64,000 nucleotides of DNA from NCBI RefSeq assembly GCF_000213975.1, contig NZ_GL892076.1, positions 307,815 through 371,814 of the forward strand. Reading direction: 5' to 3'. The position numbers were made by a program, and so were the translations under genes. This document shows, piece by piece, positions 8,816 to 17,516 of this stretch (position 1 is its first letter; each line of letters opens with the position of its first letter). Under the pieces are notes generated by a model. That model did no database searches, had not been told where the DNA came from, and saw only the letters and a program-made list of their open reading frames with translations. This DNA is from Centipeda periodontii DSM 2778. GTDB taxonomy: Bacteria > Bacillota > Negativicutes > Selenomonadales > Selenomonadaceae.

Positions 8816-10483
8816 TTGCATATTTTCGACAAATCGTCTAATATTGCTATATTGACAAGCAGAAATCAGGTGATATTCATCAAGACATATAACATCATTG
8901 ATCTCTTTGCCGGCGCTGGCGGTCTGAGTCTAGGCTTCCGGCAAACCGATCGGATAAATATTGTTGCAGCAGCAGAGCTCAACCCACATGCACGCAAGAC
9001 ATACAAGAGGAATTTCAAATCGACATGCCTCTATGAGGATGTTTGCAAAATCGATTACGCAGAATTGAAAGACGAACTCGGACCAATCGATATTGTGATC
9101 GGGGGTCCCCCATGTCAGGGCTTTTCCAATGCCAACCGTCAACGCACAAGTTTGATCAATATGAACAACAGGCTCGTAAAAGAATATGTCCATGCGATCT
9201 ATGCGTTACAGCCGACCGCATTCGTCATGGAGAATGTTGCGGCACTGCGCTCGAAAGTTCACCGTTTCCTCGTGGACAAAACGGATCTACACAACGAATA
9301 TATCATGGCGATGAATTTAAGAGATGAGTCTCTTGAGATACTCCCTGCAAAGGGTTCTTTCGACGGAGTGCTTGCGCTTATTCGAGGCAGCAACGATTCC
9401 TATTTTTGGGAGGAGCCCTTTTATAAGGCGATCTATACGCTCTACCGTTTTCGAAAAAATCAGGAAAAATTTGATACCTCTCTGCAAAAACACAGGAGGG
9501 CGCTTCTCCCGCACCTAAAACGCCTCACAGAAATGGAGGCGACGGGCGAAATCCCTGTGCCCCTACGGGCGAAAGATACTGCCTTTGCAGAAGGATTGCT
9601 CGCATATATGGAGCAACAAATCGATTTTTCCACAATGATACGGCATATGGAGATATCCGTTCTGTTGCAACAGTCATTCCTGAAGTTAAGAGAACTCGCA
9701 CAGAATAATATCCACATCTTTGACTATCGCGAAGAGAAAGGCGGGATTGTCGTCGCAGTGAAATCCTATGCCGTACTCGACTATATCAAAACCATGCTGT
9801 CCATCGCACCGCATAAATATACATTGTATGAACACACGCTAAACGCCCTGCACTATGGCGCACCACAAAAGAGAGAGCGCTTTATCCTCATCGGACTATC
9901 AGAAGGCTGTAAAGAGGGATATACGCCACCAACGACATACTTTGGAGAGAGCACCTATCGAACGGTACGCGATGCCATCGGTGATCTGCAGGAGATTGCA
10001 CCATCCATTGATGTCCATGCGGATTCTGTCAAACTCCTGCCGCAAAAAGGGGGCTCCGTACTGGCAAAGAATCTGCGCGGAGCGAGACTCTACAATCATG
10101 TGGCACCGGCAACAGGCGATATCGCGTTGGCGCGATTCCACGCGTTGCGGGAGGGGCAGAACTTCCACGATCTCAATGCGTCGCTCAAGACCACCTATAC
10201 AGATACTGCGCGCACGCAAAATACGATCTATATGCGCCTCTGCTATGACGAACCATGCGGAACGGTGGTCAATGTGAGAAAGTCCATGTGGATCCATCCT
10301 GTACTGGATCGCGCCATCTCCATACGCGAGGCGGCACGTCTGCAGACCTTTCCTGATTCCTTTGTATTCGAAGGGACAAAGGATGCCCAATATCAACAGG
10401 TTGGAAATGCCGTTCCCCCCTTTTTGGCAAAGGCGATCGCAAAGAGCCTGATCCGCATTTTGGATACCGGCACAAATGAATAA
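8816..10483 (+). CDS. DNA (cytosine-5) methyltransferase, Dcm type
   Basis: A protein of up to 555 aa that should transfer a methyl group from SAM to C5 of cytosine. Seen in order: motif I IIDLFAGAGGLSLGF (residue 27 on), catalytic GGPPCQGF with Cys100, FVMENV at 137-141, QKRERFILIG (motif VIII) and a C-terminal motif X QQVGNAVPP. An insert of about 180 aa follows ENV, longer than in minimal Dcm enzymes. The start is uncertain: TTG at 8816, or GTG at 8870; neither has a clear ribosome site. It converges on the GHKL/DUF6339 operon and shares a terminator with it. No restriction endonuclease is fused or adjacent. Confidence 0.92.
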   Translation: MHIFDKSSNIAILTSRNQVIFIKTYNIIDLFAGAGGLSLGFRQTDRINIVAAAELNPHARKTYKRNFKSTCLYEDVCKIDYAELKDELGPIDIVIGGPPCQGFSNANRQRTSLINMNNRLVKEYVHAIYALQPTAFVMENVAALRSKVHRFLVDKTDLHNEYIMAMNLRDESLEILPAKGSFDGVLALIRGSNDSYFWEEPFYKAIYTLYRFRKNQEKFDTSLQKHRRALLPHLKRLTEMEATGEIPVPLRAKDTAFAEGLLAYMEQQIDFSTMIRHMEISVLLQQSFLKLRELAQNNIHIFDYREEKGGIVVAVKSYAVLDYIKTMLSIAPHKYTLYEHTLNALHYGAPQKRERFILIGLSEGCKEGYTPPTTYFGESTYRTVRDAIGDLQEIAPSIDVHADSVKLLPQKGGSVLAKNLRGARLYNHVAPATGDIALARFHALREGQNFHDLNASLKTTYTDTARTQNTIYMRLCYDEPCGTVVNVRKSMWIHPVLDRAISIREAARLQTFPDSFVFEGTKDAQYQQVGNAVPPFLAKAIAKSLIRILDTGTNE

Positions 10484-10522
10484 GCGAGGGTCGCCTCCAT
10501 GAGAGCGCATCCCTCGCTTCTT
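10482..10522. terminator. Bidirectional terminator between convergent genes
   Basis: AAGCGAGGG (10482-10490) pairs with CCCTCGCTT (10511-10519), followed by a T-rich stretch. It overlaps the methyltransferase stop codon and lies just beyond the DUF6339 stop codon. Confidence 0.75.
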
Positions 10523-11271
10523 TATTCTACAGACTCCGCTACCACGCTTATTTCTTCCGCCTTGGCATATATTTTCTCATAGATCCGTTCCTCGGGCAGA
10601 CAGTCGAGAATGTAGATCCCACCCAACAGGTTGAGATATTTCGCGAGTTCTCCAACGATGTTGGTATCCATCTGCATCCCATTTTTTCGAGCATCCATAA
10701 CGGCGGACAAGAAGCCACGTATGATTGACGGATTGTTCGAGGTGTTACGCTCCAATATGTGCATGATGTAGTCCGCATTCTCACACACAAATTTCGTCAT
10801 CTCCCACGGATCGCTTCTTGTTTTATCATAGGTCAGCCGCCCGATCCACCAAAGACGTGAGAGGGCATTGCGTGTAAGGGATCGCCGTGTGCCAAAGCCG
10901 AAGAAAAAATGCTGCACGATCTGACGCTCCGTACATTTTGCGTCGATATCCCAGCGATATTTGACATAGCTCCAAAAGGGTCCGAGACAGAGTCCCGCCC
11001 ACAGCCGCTCATCCGACGCAAGCGCATCCGACAGGAAGCTCAGCTGCTCATAGACGTGCTTTGCATTTTCTGCATCCGTCTGAAAGGGCTTTTCTGCGGA
11101 CATGACGAGAGAGAAGTCTGGCACCTCCTTGAACCGGCTATCGACAAAAAGAGGCTGCTCAAGCTCCGCTACCAGCCAATCGGACGAATCCGCCCGAAAC
11201 CGCTCCGCCCAAACGGGGAGATTGCTCTTGATGATGTTGATGTTGTCATAGCTCACGAATTGCAGCTTCAT
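10522..11271 (-). CDS. DUF6339 family protein
   Basis: A 249-aa protein that I recognise as DUF6339 from the central block DERLWAGLCLGPFWSYVKYRW, the following HFFFG..RRSLTRNALSRLWWIGRL, and the C-terminal LNLLGG. Its biochemical role is unknown to me. It is the last gene of a tight three-gene operon: its ATG overlaps the stop of the preceding gene (ATGA). From memory, proteins of this family are met beside cytosine methyltransferases and ATP-binding proteins, which is the arrangement here; that supports a part in a modification-linked defence module, but this is inference. Confidence 0.8.
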   Translation of the reverse strand: MKLQFVSYDNINIIKSNLPVWAERFRADSSDWLVAELEQPLFVDSRFKEVPDFSLVMSAEKPFQTDAENAKHVYEQLSFLSDALASDERLWAGLCLGPFWSYVKYRWDIDAKCTERQIVQHFFFGFGTRRSLTRNALSRLWWIGRLTYDKTRSDPWEMTKFVCENADYIMHILERNTSNNPSIIRGFLSAVMDARKNGMQMDTNIVGELAKYLNLLGGIYILDCLPEERIYEKIYAKAEEISVVAESVE

Positions 11272-12146
11272 TCGTCATCTCCTCCGAAGAGCCCACTGAC
11301 GAGCAGCCGAAACGCCCCCGAAGCGGGATCATTGATGAGTTTTTGTGCCAGTACGAGCGTATCGCACTCCTCAAATTCCTCCGAGGCAATTTCACAGTCG
11401 AACTTATCTGCCAACGTTTTGGATAGAATACGATACCATAAGTTCTCGTCATTCTCCTCGCGTTCCAGCGGAGGTATTCGTTTAAGCTCAGACAGAACGT
11501 GGGCAAGCACCGGCACAATCGTCAGCGCATTGAGTAGCGTCTCAAGTTGCGGCATCTTGCTTAACTGTTTATAGCTGTAATAATCCTCAAGCGGGAGCTT
11601 GATCAGAATCTTCCTGCCGGAATAATCCACAACCATATGTCTGCATGACTCATCTGGATTGCGCATAATGCTGAAAATGGACGGCACCTGTTCCAGCTCG
11701 TCCCTGTCTTTTGCGACATAAATCGTCGCCATTTGCCCCGTTGCCAGGACGCAACCAGCCTCGATATCAAAGGAAACACCGTGATAGTCCTCATGAAAAT
11801 CGCTACTGGAATACCTACGGATATCCTTAACCGCAACAACAAACGGACAGATTTGGAGCTTGCCGCTGAGCTGCTTGTCCGGCAGGAAATCGGAGGCAAT
11901 CGACTTTCCTGTTTGAAAGACCTTCCGAAAGCCCGTCTGTGCGCATTCCATATGATAGACATACTTCGCCTGCTCCGAGCGGATCAACGCCCTGAGTGCT
12001 TCGTTGGTGAGCGTCGCGGTGAAATCGACCTTCAGATCATATCCTTCCTTGCGTGGCTCAATCAGTGCGCTGAACTCACCAGTCTTGTAGTCATCGGAAT
12101 AGGTGGAAAGAACAGGATAGGGATAGAGCTTATATTTTATTTCCAT
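11268..12146 (-). CDS. Unknown protein of GHKL/DUF6339 operon
   Basis: A 292-aa protein without a family I can name. The ATG at 12146 is chosen because GGAGGT lies 8 nt upstream; upstream in-frame sequence is a shadow of the ATPase gene. It opens with YKLYPYPVLSTYSDDYKTGEF and looks like a mixed alpha/beta N-terminal half followed by a helical C-terminal half. It overlaps the upstream ATPase gene by 17 nt and the downstream gene by 4 nt, so the three products are probably made in fixed ratio. No catalytic signature, signal peptide or membrane segment is visible. Confidence 0.8.
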   Translation of the reverse strand: MEIKYKLYPYPVLSTYSDDYKTGEFSALIEPRKEGYDLKVDFTATLTNEALRALIRSEQAKYVYHMECAQTGFRKVFQTGKSIASDFLPDKQLSGKLQICPFVVAVKDIRRYSSSDFHEDYHGVSFDIEAGCVLATGQMATIYVAKDRDELEQVPSIFSIMRNPDESCRHMVVDYSGRKILIKLPLEDYYSYKQLSKMPQLETLLNALTIVPVLAHVLSELKRIPPLEREENDENLWYRILSKTLADKFDCEIASEEFEECDTLVLAQKLINDPASGAFRLLVSGLFGGDDE

Positions 12147-14034
12147 ATGCTCGCACCTCCATCGGACAGTAGTCGTGATAGTCGAGTTGGACGTCAATCT
12201 GTAGCGCCTGCTCTGCGGTAAAGGCGATATTGCGGATCTTATTGCCCACGATAACAAGATCTGGCTGCGACGCACAGACCGCTGACAGTATCTTGGCATC
12301 ATACGTTTGTGACTCTGCCGACATGAACAGCTCAAGAACACCGTTATTTGCAGAAACACGCGGTGTGAAGATGATACGGTACAATCCCTTAGATCGGTCA
12401 CGCTCCATATTTCGTACGCGGCTCGCTGGAATCGTTGACAGGGACTTTCTGTGCTCGATCGGGATATCGCCGCCCCCGTCGCCGGGACGATGCCCGCCTC
12501 CATCCCCTCCGCCTTGACCGGGATGCTCTCCCCCGCGCCCACCTTCACCGGGGCGGTCGACAACTTCGATGTCTCCGGCGTCATCGTTTTCCTGCGTACT
12601 CTCCTCCTGAGTGCTCTGCGCATCGGCAGACGGCGGCTTGGTTTCGGTCACGCGGATCTTAACATCCTGAATCGTATCCGACAGCCGCTCTGCACGCTCC
12701 TCATGCGCAGGTGGCTCCTCCTGTTTGGCAGACAGATATTCGCCAACCGGCGGATCCAACGCCTCCTCGCTGTTATCATTCCGCATCTGATCAAGTCCGT
12801 CCCGAATAAAGCGCGTAAACTGTGCGAGCAAATTCTTTGCCTTACTTCGGTTCTCCGCACGTTCCACCTCCCACTCGAGATGTTGCGGGTTTTCAAGCGC
12901 CCTCAGATACGAATTAAGCGCATCCCCCTCGATATAGAGTACCCCCGCAAACGGGATGATCCCATTGATATGTCCCTTGTCCTTGATCTTCATACCCGTC
13001 TGCCGCACCATCGCAACACGCCGATGAAAGCCCGGCAGAATCATTAGGCGAAGCACAACCCTGCCACGGGTTTCGGGATCCTCCGAAAACTCCTTTTCAA
13101 AGGTACACGCCACCGTATTGTCCACCAATGCCTGATAATACTCATCTGCATGCTCCTGAAAATAGGGCTTATAGGACTCAATCAACGCGGGGAGACTTTC
13201 TTTCTGAATGACAGTGCCGTCCACATCCACGACCAGTGTCCCATTATAAACGGCGTATAAAAATCCATCCAAAACAGAGGCGACCATCTGCTCCCGCCAA
13301 TGTTCGCCTCCCCGAAAACCGATAACGAAGAGATCCGTCCCATGTTGTTCTGCATCACGTTGATGCTGCATGTCCAACGAAATCTGCTCATACAGGGGAG
13401 AATTCTTCTCTCCGCCATAGAACCCGATTCCCTGCGTGATCTCACCGTTTTTGCCCTTGAACGACGTAAGGCGCGAAATCCCCTGACAGGCAGACGCCCC
13501 TTCCATATTCGAAGTGCTGTAGAACACCGTCCGAAACAAAGAACAAGCAAAGGGGGCATATTTCCCTATACCAAACGAGCCTCCATTGCTACCGCTCTTG
13601 TCCGATGCACCGGTCGCCTTGGTGAGATTGCACCACGCCGAGTTATACTCTTCCTGTACCCCCGTTAGCCCCGTCGTATTGTAGTCACTGATGCGTAGGC
13701 AGGTGATTTCCGCCTGCTGTGTGGCAGACAGCGCTGTCTCGAAAAAGACCTTCGCCTTGTCCGTTTTCTGGGCAGCCCAAAATTCCTGCGAACGCTTCAG
13801 TGCATCTATAAGCCCCGCGAAATCAGGAATATTCGATGGTGCAATCTGAAACGACCTAAACTCAATCTTCGTCGCCTGTCCGCTCTGATCATTGGCATCC
13901 AGAGAGTTCTGACAGATCTCGCGTGCAAGTGACTTGATCGGCGTTCCCTTGAACGTCTCCACGCCGGAATCCGCAATCCCAAAAATCTGCCCAAAATTGT
14001 TGGACGGAAAATTCCATCTGCGTTGCTGTTCCAT
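12130..14034 (-). CDS. GHKL-type ATPase, defence-associated
   Basis: About 634 aa. The N-terminal GHKL fold is shown by the N-box REICQNSLDA, the motif RISDYNTTG (G1) and the lid GGSFGIGKYAPF (G2). The C-terminal third begins with an acidic, then Gly/Pro/His-rich linker (around DRPGEGGRGGEHPGQGGGDG) and ends in a small beta-rich domain. The ATG at 14034 has GGAC 6 nt upstream; an in-frame GTG lies at 14046. GHKL ATPases of the MutL/MORC kind are known in restriction-modification neighbourhoods, where they are thought to act as ATP-driven clamps. The adjacent Dcm methyltransferase and DUF6339 fit that theme. The -10 box TATAAT lies at 14071-14076 and abuts a MITE. Confidence 0.85.
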   Translation of the reverse strand: MEQQRRWNFPSNNFGQIFGIADSGVETFKGTPIKSLAREICQNSLDANDQSGQATKIEFRSFQIAPSNIPDFAGLIDALKRSQEFWAAQKTDKAKVFFETALSATQQAEITCLRISDYNTTGLTGVQEEYNSAWCNLTKATGASDKSGSNGGSFGIGKYAPFACSLFRTVFYSTSNMEGASACQGISRLTSFKGKNGEITQGIGFYGGEKNSPLYEQISLDMQHQRDAEQHGTDLFVIGFRGGEHWREQMVASVLDGFLYAVYNGTLVVDVDGTVIQKESLPALIESYKPYFQEHADEYYQALVDNTVACTFEKEFSEDPETRGRVVLRLMILPGFHRRVAMVRQTGMKIKDKGHINGIIPFAGVLYIEGDALNSYLRALENPQHLEWEVERAENRSKAKNLLAQFTRFIRDGLDQMRNDNSEEALDPPVGEYLSAKQEEPPAHEERAERLSDTIQDVKIRVTETKPPSADAQSTQEESTQENDDAGDIEVVDRPGEGGRGGEHPGQGGGDGGGHRPGDGGGDIPIEHRKSLSTIPASRVRNMERDRSKGLYRIIFTPRVSANNGVLELFMSAESQTYDAKILSAVCASQPDLVIVGNKIRNIAFTAEQALQIDVQLDYHDYCPMEVRAYGNKI

Positions 14035-14076
14035 GTTGTCCTGCACCTTCTTTCACTTTTGTGTAGCTTTATTATA

Positions 14077-14235
14077 GGAATCGCTGATAAAATGAAGTCC
14101 GTCCGATTGGCGTAGATTTTTCGTCCGAACAAGGAGGCAAGCCGGACACAGAGCGACACTCTGTGGAGAATCGAGGGCAAAGTGCGAGCAAAAAAGATGC
14201 GCCAAGATGATCATGTTGAATTTATCAGCGCTTCC
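14077..14235. repeat. MITE-like element, copy a
   Basis: Termini GGAATCGCTGATAAA (14077-14091) and TTTATCAGCGCTTCC (14221-14235) are inverted repeats around a non-coding core shared with five other copies. TTATA flanks both ends and may be the target duplication. On the minus strand the element ends directly at the TATAAT box of the GHKL operon, so it may supply the -35 region. Confidence 0.85.
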
Positions 14236-14249
14236 TTATATCATAACAG

Positions 14250-14510
14250 ATATGTTGTGTGTCGTAGTCCTGAGCATGGCGTTATCACAGCTTCTGTCCC
14301 ATGGACGCGACACGACTCCCGCTTCACAAAGGAATTCGAAGAGCTTGCCAGTTGACTTTCCCTGTCCTGCACCTAAGCACTGGATGAAGTGCGCCGTACT
14401 GCATGGCGCCAGGCACAGATGCGGCAAAGGAAGAGTTGGATCGTTGGATCAAATGGGCACAGCATAAAACTGCAACGGAAGTATTCCCTATCAGCCCACG
14501 AAGTAATTGA
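14250..14510 (+). pseudogene. ISL3 family transposase remnant
   Basis: A decayed fragment: one frame reads HGVITASVPWTRHDSRFTKEF followed by EELAS and a stop, typical of the zinc-binding N-terminal part of ISL3 transposases, and a second short stretch in another frame reads AKEELDRWIKWAQH, typical of their C-terminus. Most of the gene between the two is missing. It overlaps the 3' end of the SIR2 gene on the other strand. Confidence 0.6.
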
Positions 14511-17499
14511 AATATATCTTGAGAATATTTTTCTTTATTTTCCCATTCAGATATTGTTCCTGTACGGCTTTTTGAATCCACCCTCTCACTTTTTCATTCC
14601 CTCCCATCGTCTGCAACAGCTTCTCTGAACAATATGCAAGCCATTCACATTGAAAATGGCTATAGTCATAGCGTTCCCAATCAACGACCCAAATAAGTTC
14701 AGCAATATTGGTTTTTCTGATACACTCACGTATTCGTTCTTTTTCGATAAAAGCATCCGCGAGATATGCATTCGTAATACAACTAAAAATATAGTCATAA
14801 GAACTCGGAGAAGTGTCTTCCCGATCATCCCGCACCTTTGGCAGAACTGCAAGGAGTTGTTCCTCCACCTCTTTGTTTGGCTGCAAGATTTTCGCACTTA
14901 ACAGCCTGCAAAACAGCCCCAACCGATCCCGCCTGTAAATGTCTGCAAGCCTCTCCGACGCCGTCAGATCACTTAAGTCCAAGTCTCTGGCATTCATTGT
15001 CGGTCGATCAGGCAACATCGTGAAATCCCACTCTTCCCGCTGCGCCAAAGCGGAAATACTCGTTTTCGTATCATCATCCACGTACGGATACAGGATGCGC
15101 AAGACATCAAGATCCTCCTGTGCCATTAGATCAGATACATATCCGCTCTTGAACGCTCCGACATTATTTAGCTTTTTTTGCAAATACAACGCCCGTTCGA
15201 GCAAACACTCTATTTCATCTATAGCGATATTTTTCTCGGCGATGACACACAAAAGTTGTTCTATAAATTCATGAAGCAACTGTTCCGCGTTATTCTCATC
15301 GTCCACCAGATCCTCACATTGCAATGCACTTGCGAAGAAATCTGTTATCGCCATCCGCACCTGGCGATGTGCGATATTTCCGACATGATTTACCAGCGCC
15401 TGAAGCACTGTCAGTAGCAATGCCGGAAGCCGTGCACTATGACAGGAAAGGCACAGGATTTTTTCAAAGAGTTCATTTCGTTCAACTACATCTATATCAG
15501 GTAAGTTCGACAGAATATGACTTAACCTGTTAACGCCATCATCGCTAATGCTGATCTGAACATCCTCCTCGCTCTGCGAGAAAATAAACTTCATATCTTC
15601 CAAGGGTAGATATCGCAATATGAAGTAGATATCCATTGCATCCAGCTCCTCTGGCTGGATATTTCCGACGGCATCAACGAAGGACGACTCTTCTCTGCCC
15701 ACTATTTGCGGGGCTGTCATTGCCGTCAACAGACTGGACACATATTGCCGGATTCCGGAGGAAAATTCTATATACTGATCCAGAAGAATAAAGTTCTGAA
15801 CCAGATAATTCCAGTTCTCAATAACATATTGACGCAGCTCCGTAATCGCAGGTATTTTTGCAAAGAGGGAATACGATGTTCGTGATTCTTTCAGTGCCTC
15901 CTCTGCTTTTTTCTGCACAGGAAGAAGTGATGAGTAAAACACCTGAAATGTATACAGCTCTCGAAGGAATGTATTGTCCTCATTTCCGATATCCGGTAGG
16001 GAGTAAAATATTTTATCTAAATCTATCGCATCTGCATCCTGCCAGATCTCATTCTGTTCCTTTTCCGAATACTGTGAAAATGATTTTCGAGCTATTATCC
16101 TTGCTAAATATTTTCGATTCAACAGACTAATAAAATACCAGACATACTTCCTCTGTTGATAGAAAATATTCGTGCCCTTCTGTAAATATCGGTACGCTTC
16201 CACATATTCTCCCAAATAGTAGGAAAGCCCTGCCTGCTCTACATATAGCACAGGATTTGCGGCTAACATGGAGTCATTTCGTTGTCTCATTTTTTTCAGT
16301 TCAAGTATATCATATTCCACGATTGCAGAGAGTATTTTATCCATATTTGTGTTTTTGCCCATACGAGGGGTAACTGTTATAATTTTCCTTTTTTCGTCAC
16401 GCACATGCCAATAGACACTACTTTTTGCAAGGATTCCGTAGATTTCCCTATAGTATTCTTTGTCCTCATCTGACACATCTTCCTCATAAGGAATTTCAAC
16501 ATTCCCTCCAAAAGCAGAAAGCCAGTTTAATATTCTAAATCCGATATTTTCGATTACAACAAGTCGATTGTTATCCAAACAGATGCCAGTTGCCAAAAAT
16601 GGTTGTCCTATGTATCTTCCATGAACATAATTCAGATCCTGCAATGGTTTTAAGGTATCATATATTTTCTCTGCCATTGTCTGCTCCTCTTTTTCACGCA
16701 GAAATTGGAGCATTTGAACCAACTGCTCTTCATGTTCAGGGGCTTCACACATCATTTTAGCATATAGCACAGTGATTCCAAAGTTCTTAAAGTAATTCGC
16801 TTCCGCCTCGGAATACGCTGTCTTCGTCACAATCATATAGGAACGCGGCATATCACGTCCCAGAACATCTTTGACCCACGAAAAGATCTGTTTCAAGTCC
16901 GGATCGTTAAAGGAATAGCCAATGAATATCATCGTATTTTCAGCGATAAGAGCCTTGATATATGCCGTCAGCAACCGAAAATTCCGTTCATAGTGTAAGT
17001 AATCGTCTTCCTTGAGAACAAAATTATCATGTTCAAAGTCACCATGCATTTTTATAATCTTGTTTTCTGCGAAGCCATAAGCAAGATCAGAATCCTGACC
17101 GATCACATCAAACACACGATAGTTTTCTTTTGCAGCCTCTTCCAATAAATGATCGTAATTCGTTGTAACAATCGTTTTTACTTGAAACTTAAAAAGTTCA
17201 CGATGTATATGATTCGTGGGCAAGGTTTTCTGGTATTTGAAAACAGCCCACATCAAACGGGTATAATCGCGTTTTCCGTGTTGAACATAATAGTATTGCG
17301 AAATCTTCAGCGCATCGTCCTGCAGGATTCCCTTCATTCTTTTTTTTATCTGTTTTATCGCCGTTGCCCATGATGGCATACCGGAAGGAATCGATACACC
17401 GGCTCCAACAAAAAACACCAGTCGCTTTTCACGTTCCGCCTGCTGGATCAGATGACGTTCTTCCCCGTATAAATTCTCTGTATATCGATTAGTAGACAT
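14491..17499 (-). CDS. SIR2-domain defence protein, DSR2-like
   Basis: A 1002-aa protein. Residues about 25-215 form a SIR2 domain: FFVGAGVS (29-36), TTNYDHLLE (112-120), MHGDF (151-155) and IFIGYSFNDPDL (191-202), the residues expected for NAD+ binding and hydrolysis. The remaining 780 residues are helical and repeat-like, with no second enzyme motif. Length and layout match DSR2 of Bacillus phage SPbeta, a single-protein abortive-infection NADase, so depletion of NAD+ on phage infection is the likely role; this is inference from architecture. GAGGAGG precedes the ATG. It begins 17 nt after hsdR in the same operon. The gene is much more AT-rich than the flanks, suggesting transfer. Confidence 0.85.
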   Translation of the reverse strand: MSTNRYTENLYGEERHLIQQAEREKRLVFFVGAGVSIPSGMPSWATAIKQIKKRMKGILQDDALKISQYYYVQHGKRDYTRLMWAVFKYQKTLPTNHIHRELFKFQVKTIVTTNYDHLLEEAAKENYRVFDVIGQDSDLAYGFAENKIIKMHGDFEHDNFVLKEDDYLHYERNFRLLTAYIKALIAENTMIFIGYSFNDPDLKQIFSWVKDVLGRDMPRSYMIVTKTAYSEAEANYFKNFGITVLYAKMMCEAPEHEEQLVQMLQFLREKEEQTMAEKIYDTLKPLQDLNYVHGRYIGQPFLATGICLDNNRLVVIENIGFRILNWLSAFGGNVEIPYEEDVSDEDKEYYREIYGILAKSSVYWHVRDEKRKIITVTPRMGKNTNMDKILSAIVEYDILELKKMRQRNDSMLAANPVLYVEQAGLSYYLGEYVEAYRYLQKGTNIFYQQRKYVWYFISLLNRKYLARIIARKSFSQYSEKEQNEIWQDADAIDLDKIFYSLPDIGNEDNTFLRELYTFQVFYSSLLPVQKKAEEALKESRTSYSLFAKIPAITELRQYVIENWNYLVQNFILLDQYIEFSSGIRQYVSSLLTAMTAPQIVGREESSFVDAVGNIQPEELDAMDIYFILRYLPLEDMKFIFSQSEEDVQISISDDGVNRLSHILSNLPDIDVVERNELFEKILCLSCHSARLPALLLTVLQALVNHVGNIAHRQVRMAITDFFASALQCEDLVDDENNAEQLLHEFIEQLLCVIAEKNIAIDEIECLLERALYLQKKLNNVGAFKSGYVSDLMAQEDLDVLRILYPYVDDDTKTSISALAQREEWDFTMLPDRPTMNARDLDLSDLTASERLADIYRRDRLGLFCRLLSAKILQPNKEVEEQLLAVLPKVRDDREDTSPSSYDYIFSCITNAYLADAFIEKERIRECIRKTNIAELIWVVDWERYDYSHFQCEWLAYCSEKLLQTMGGNEKVRGWIQKAVQEQYLNGKIKKNILKIYFNYFVG

Positions 17500-17516
17500 G
17501 CTGTGCCTCCTCTGAC

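Noticed and set aside
14077-14235. MITE copies as riboswitches or a structured RNA family
   Set aside because: Inverted ends and the internally deleted copy fit a mobile element better; no known ligand-binding core is seen.
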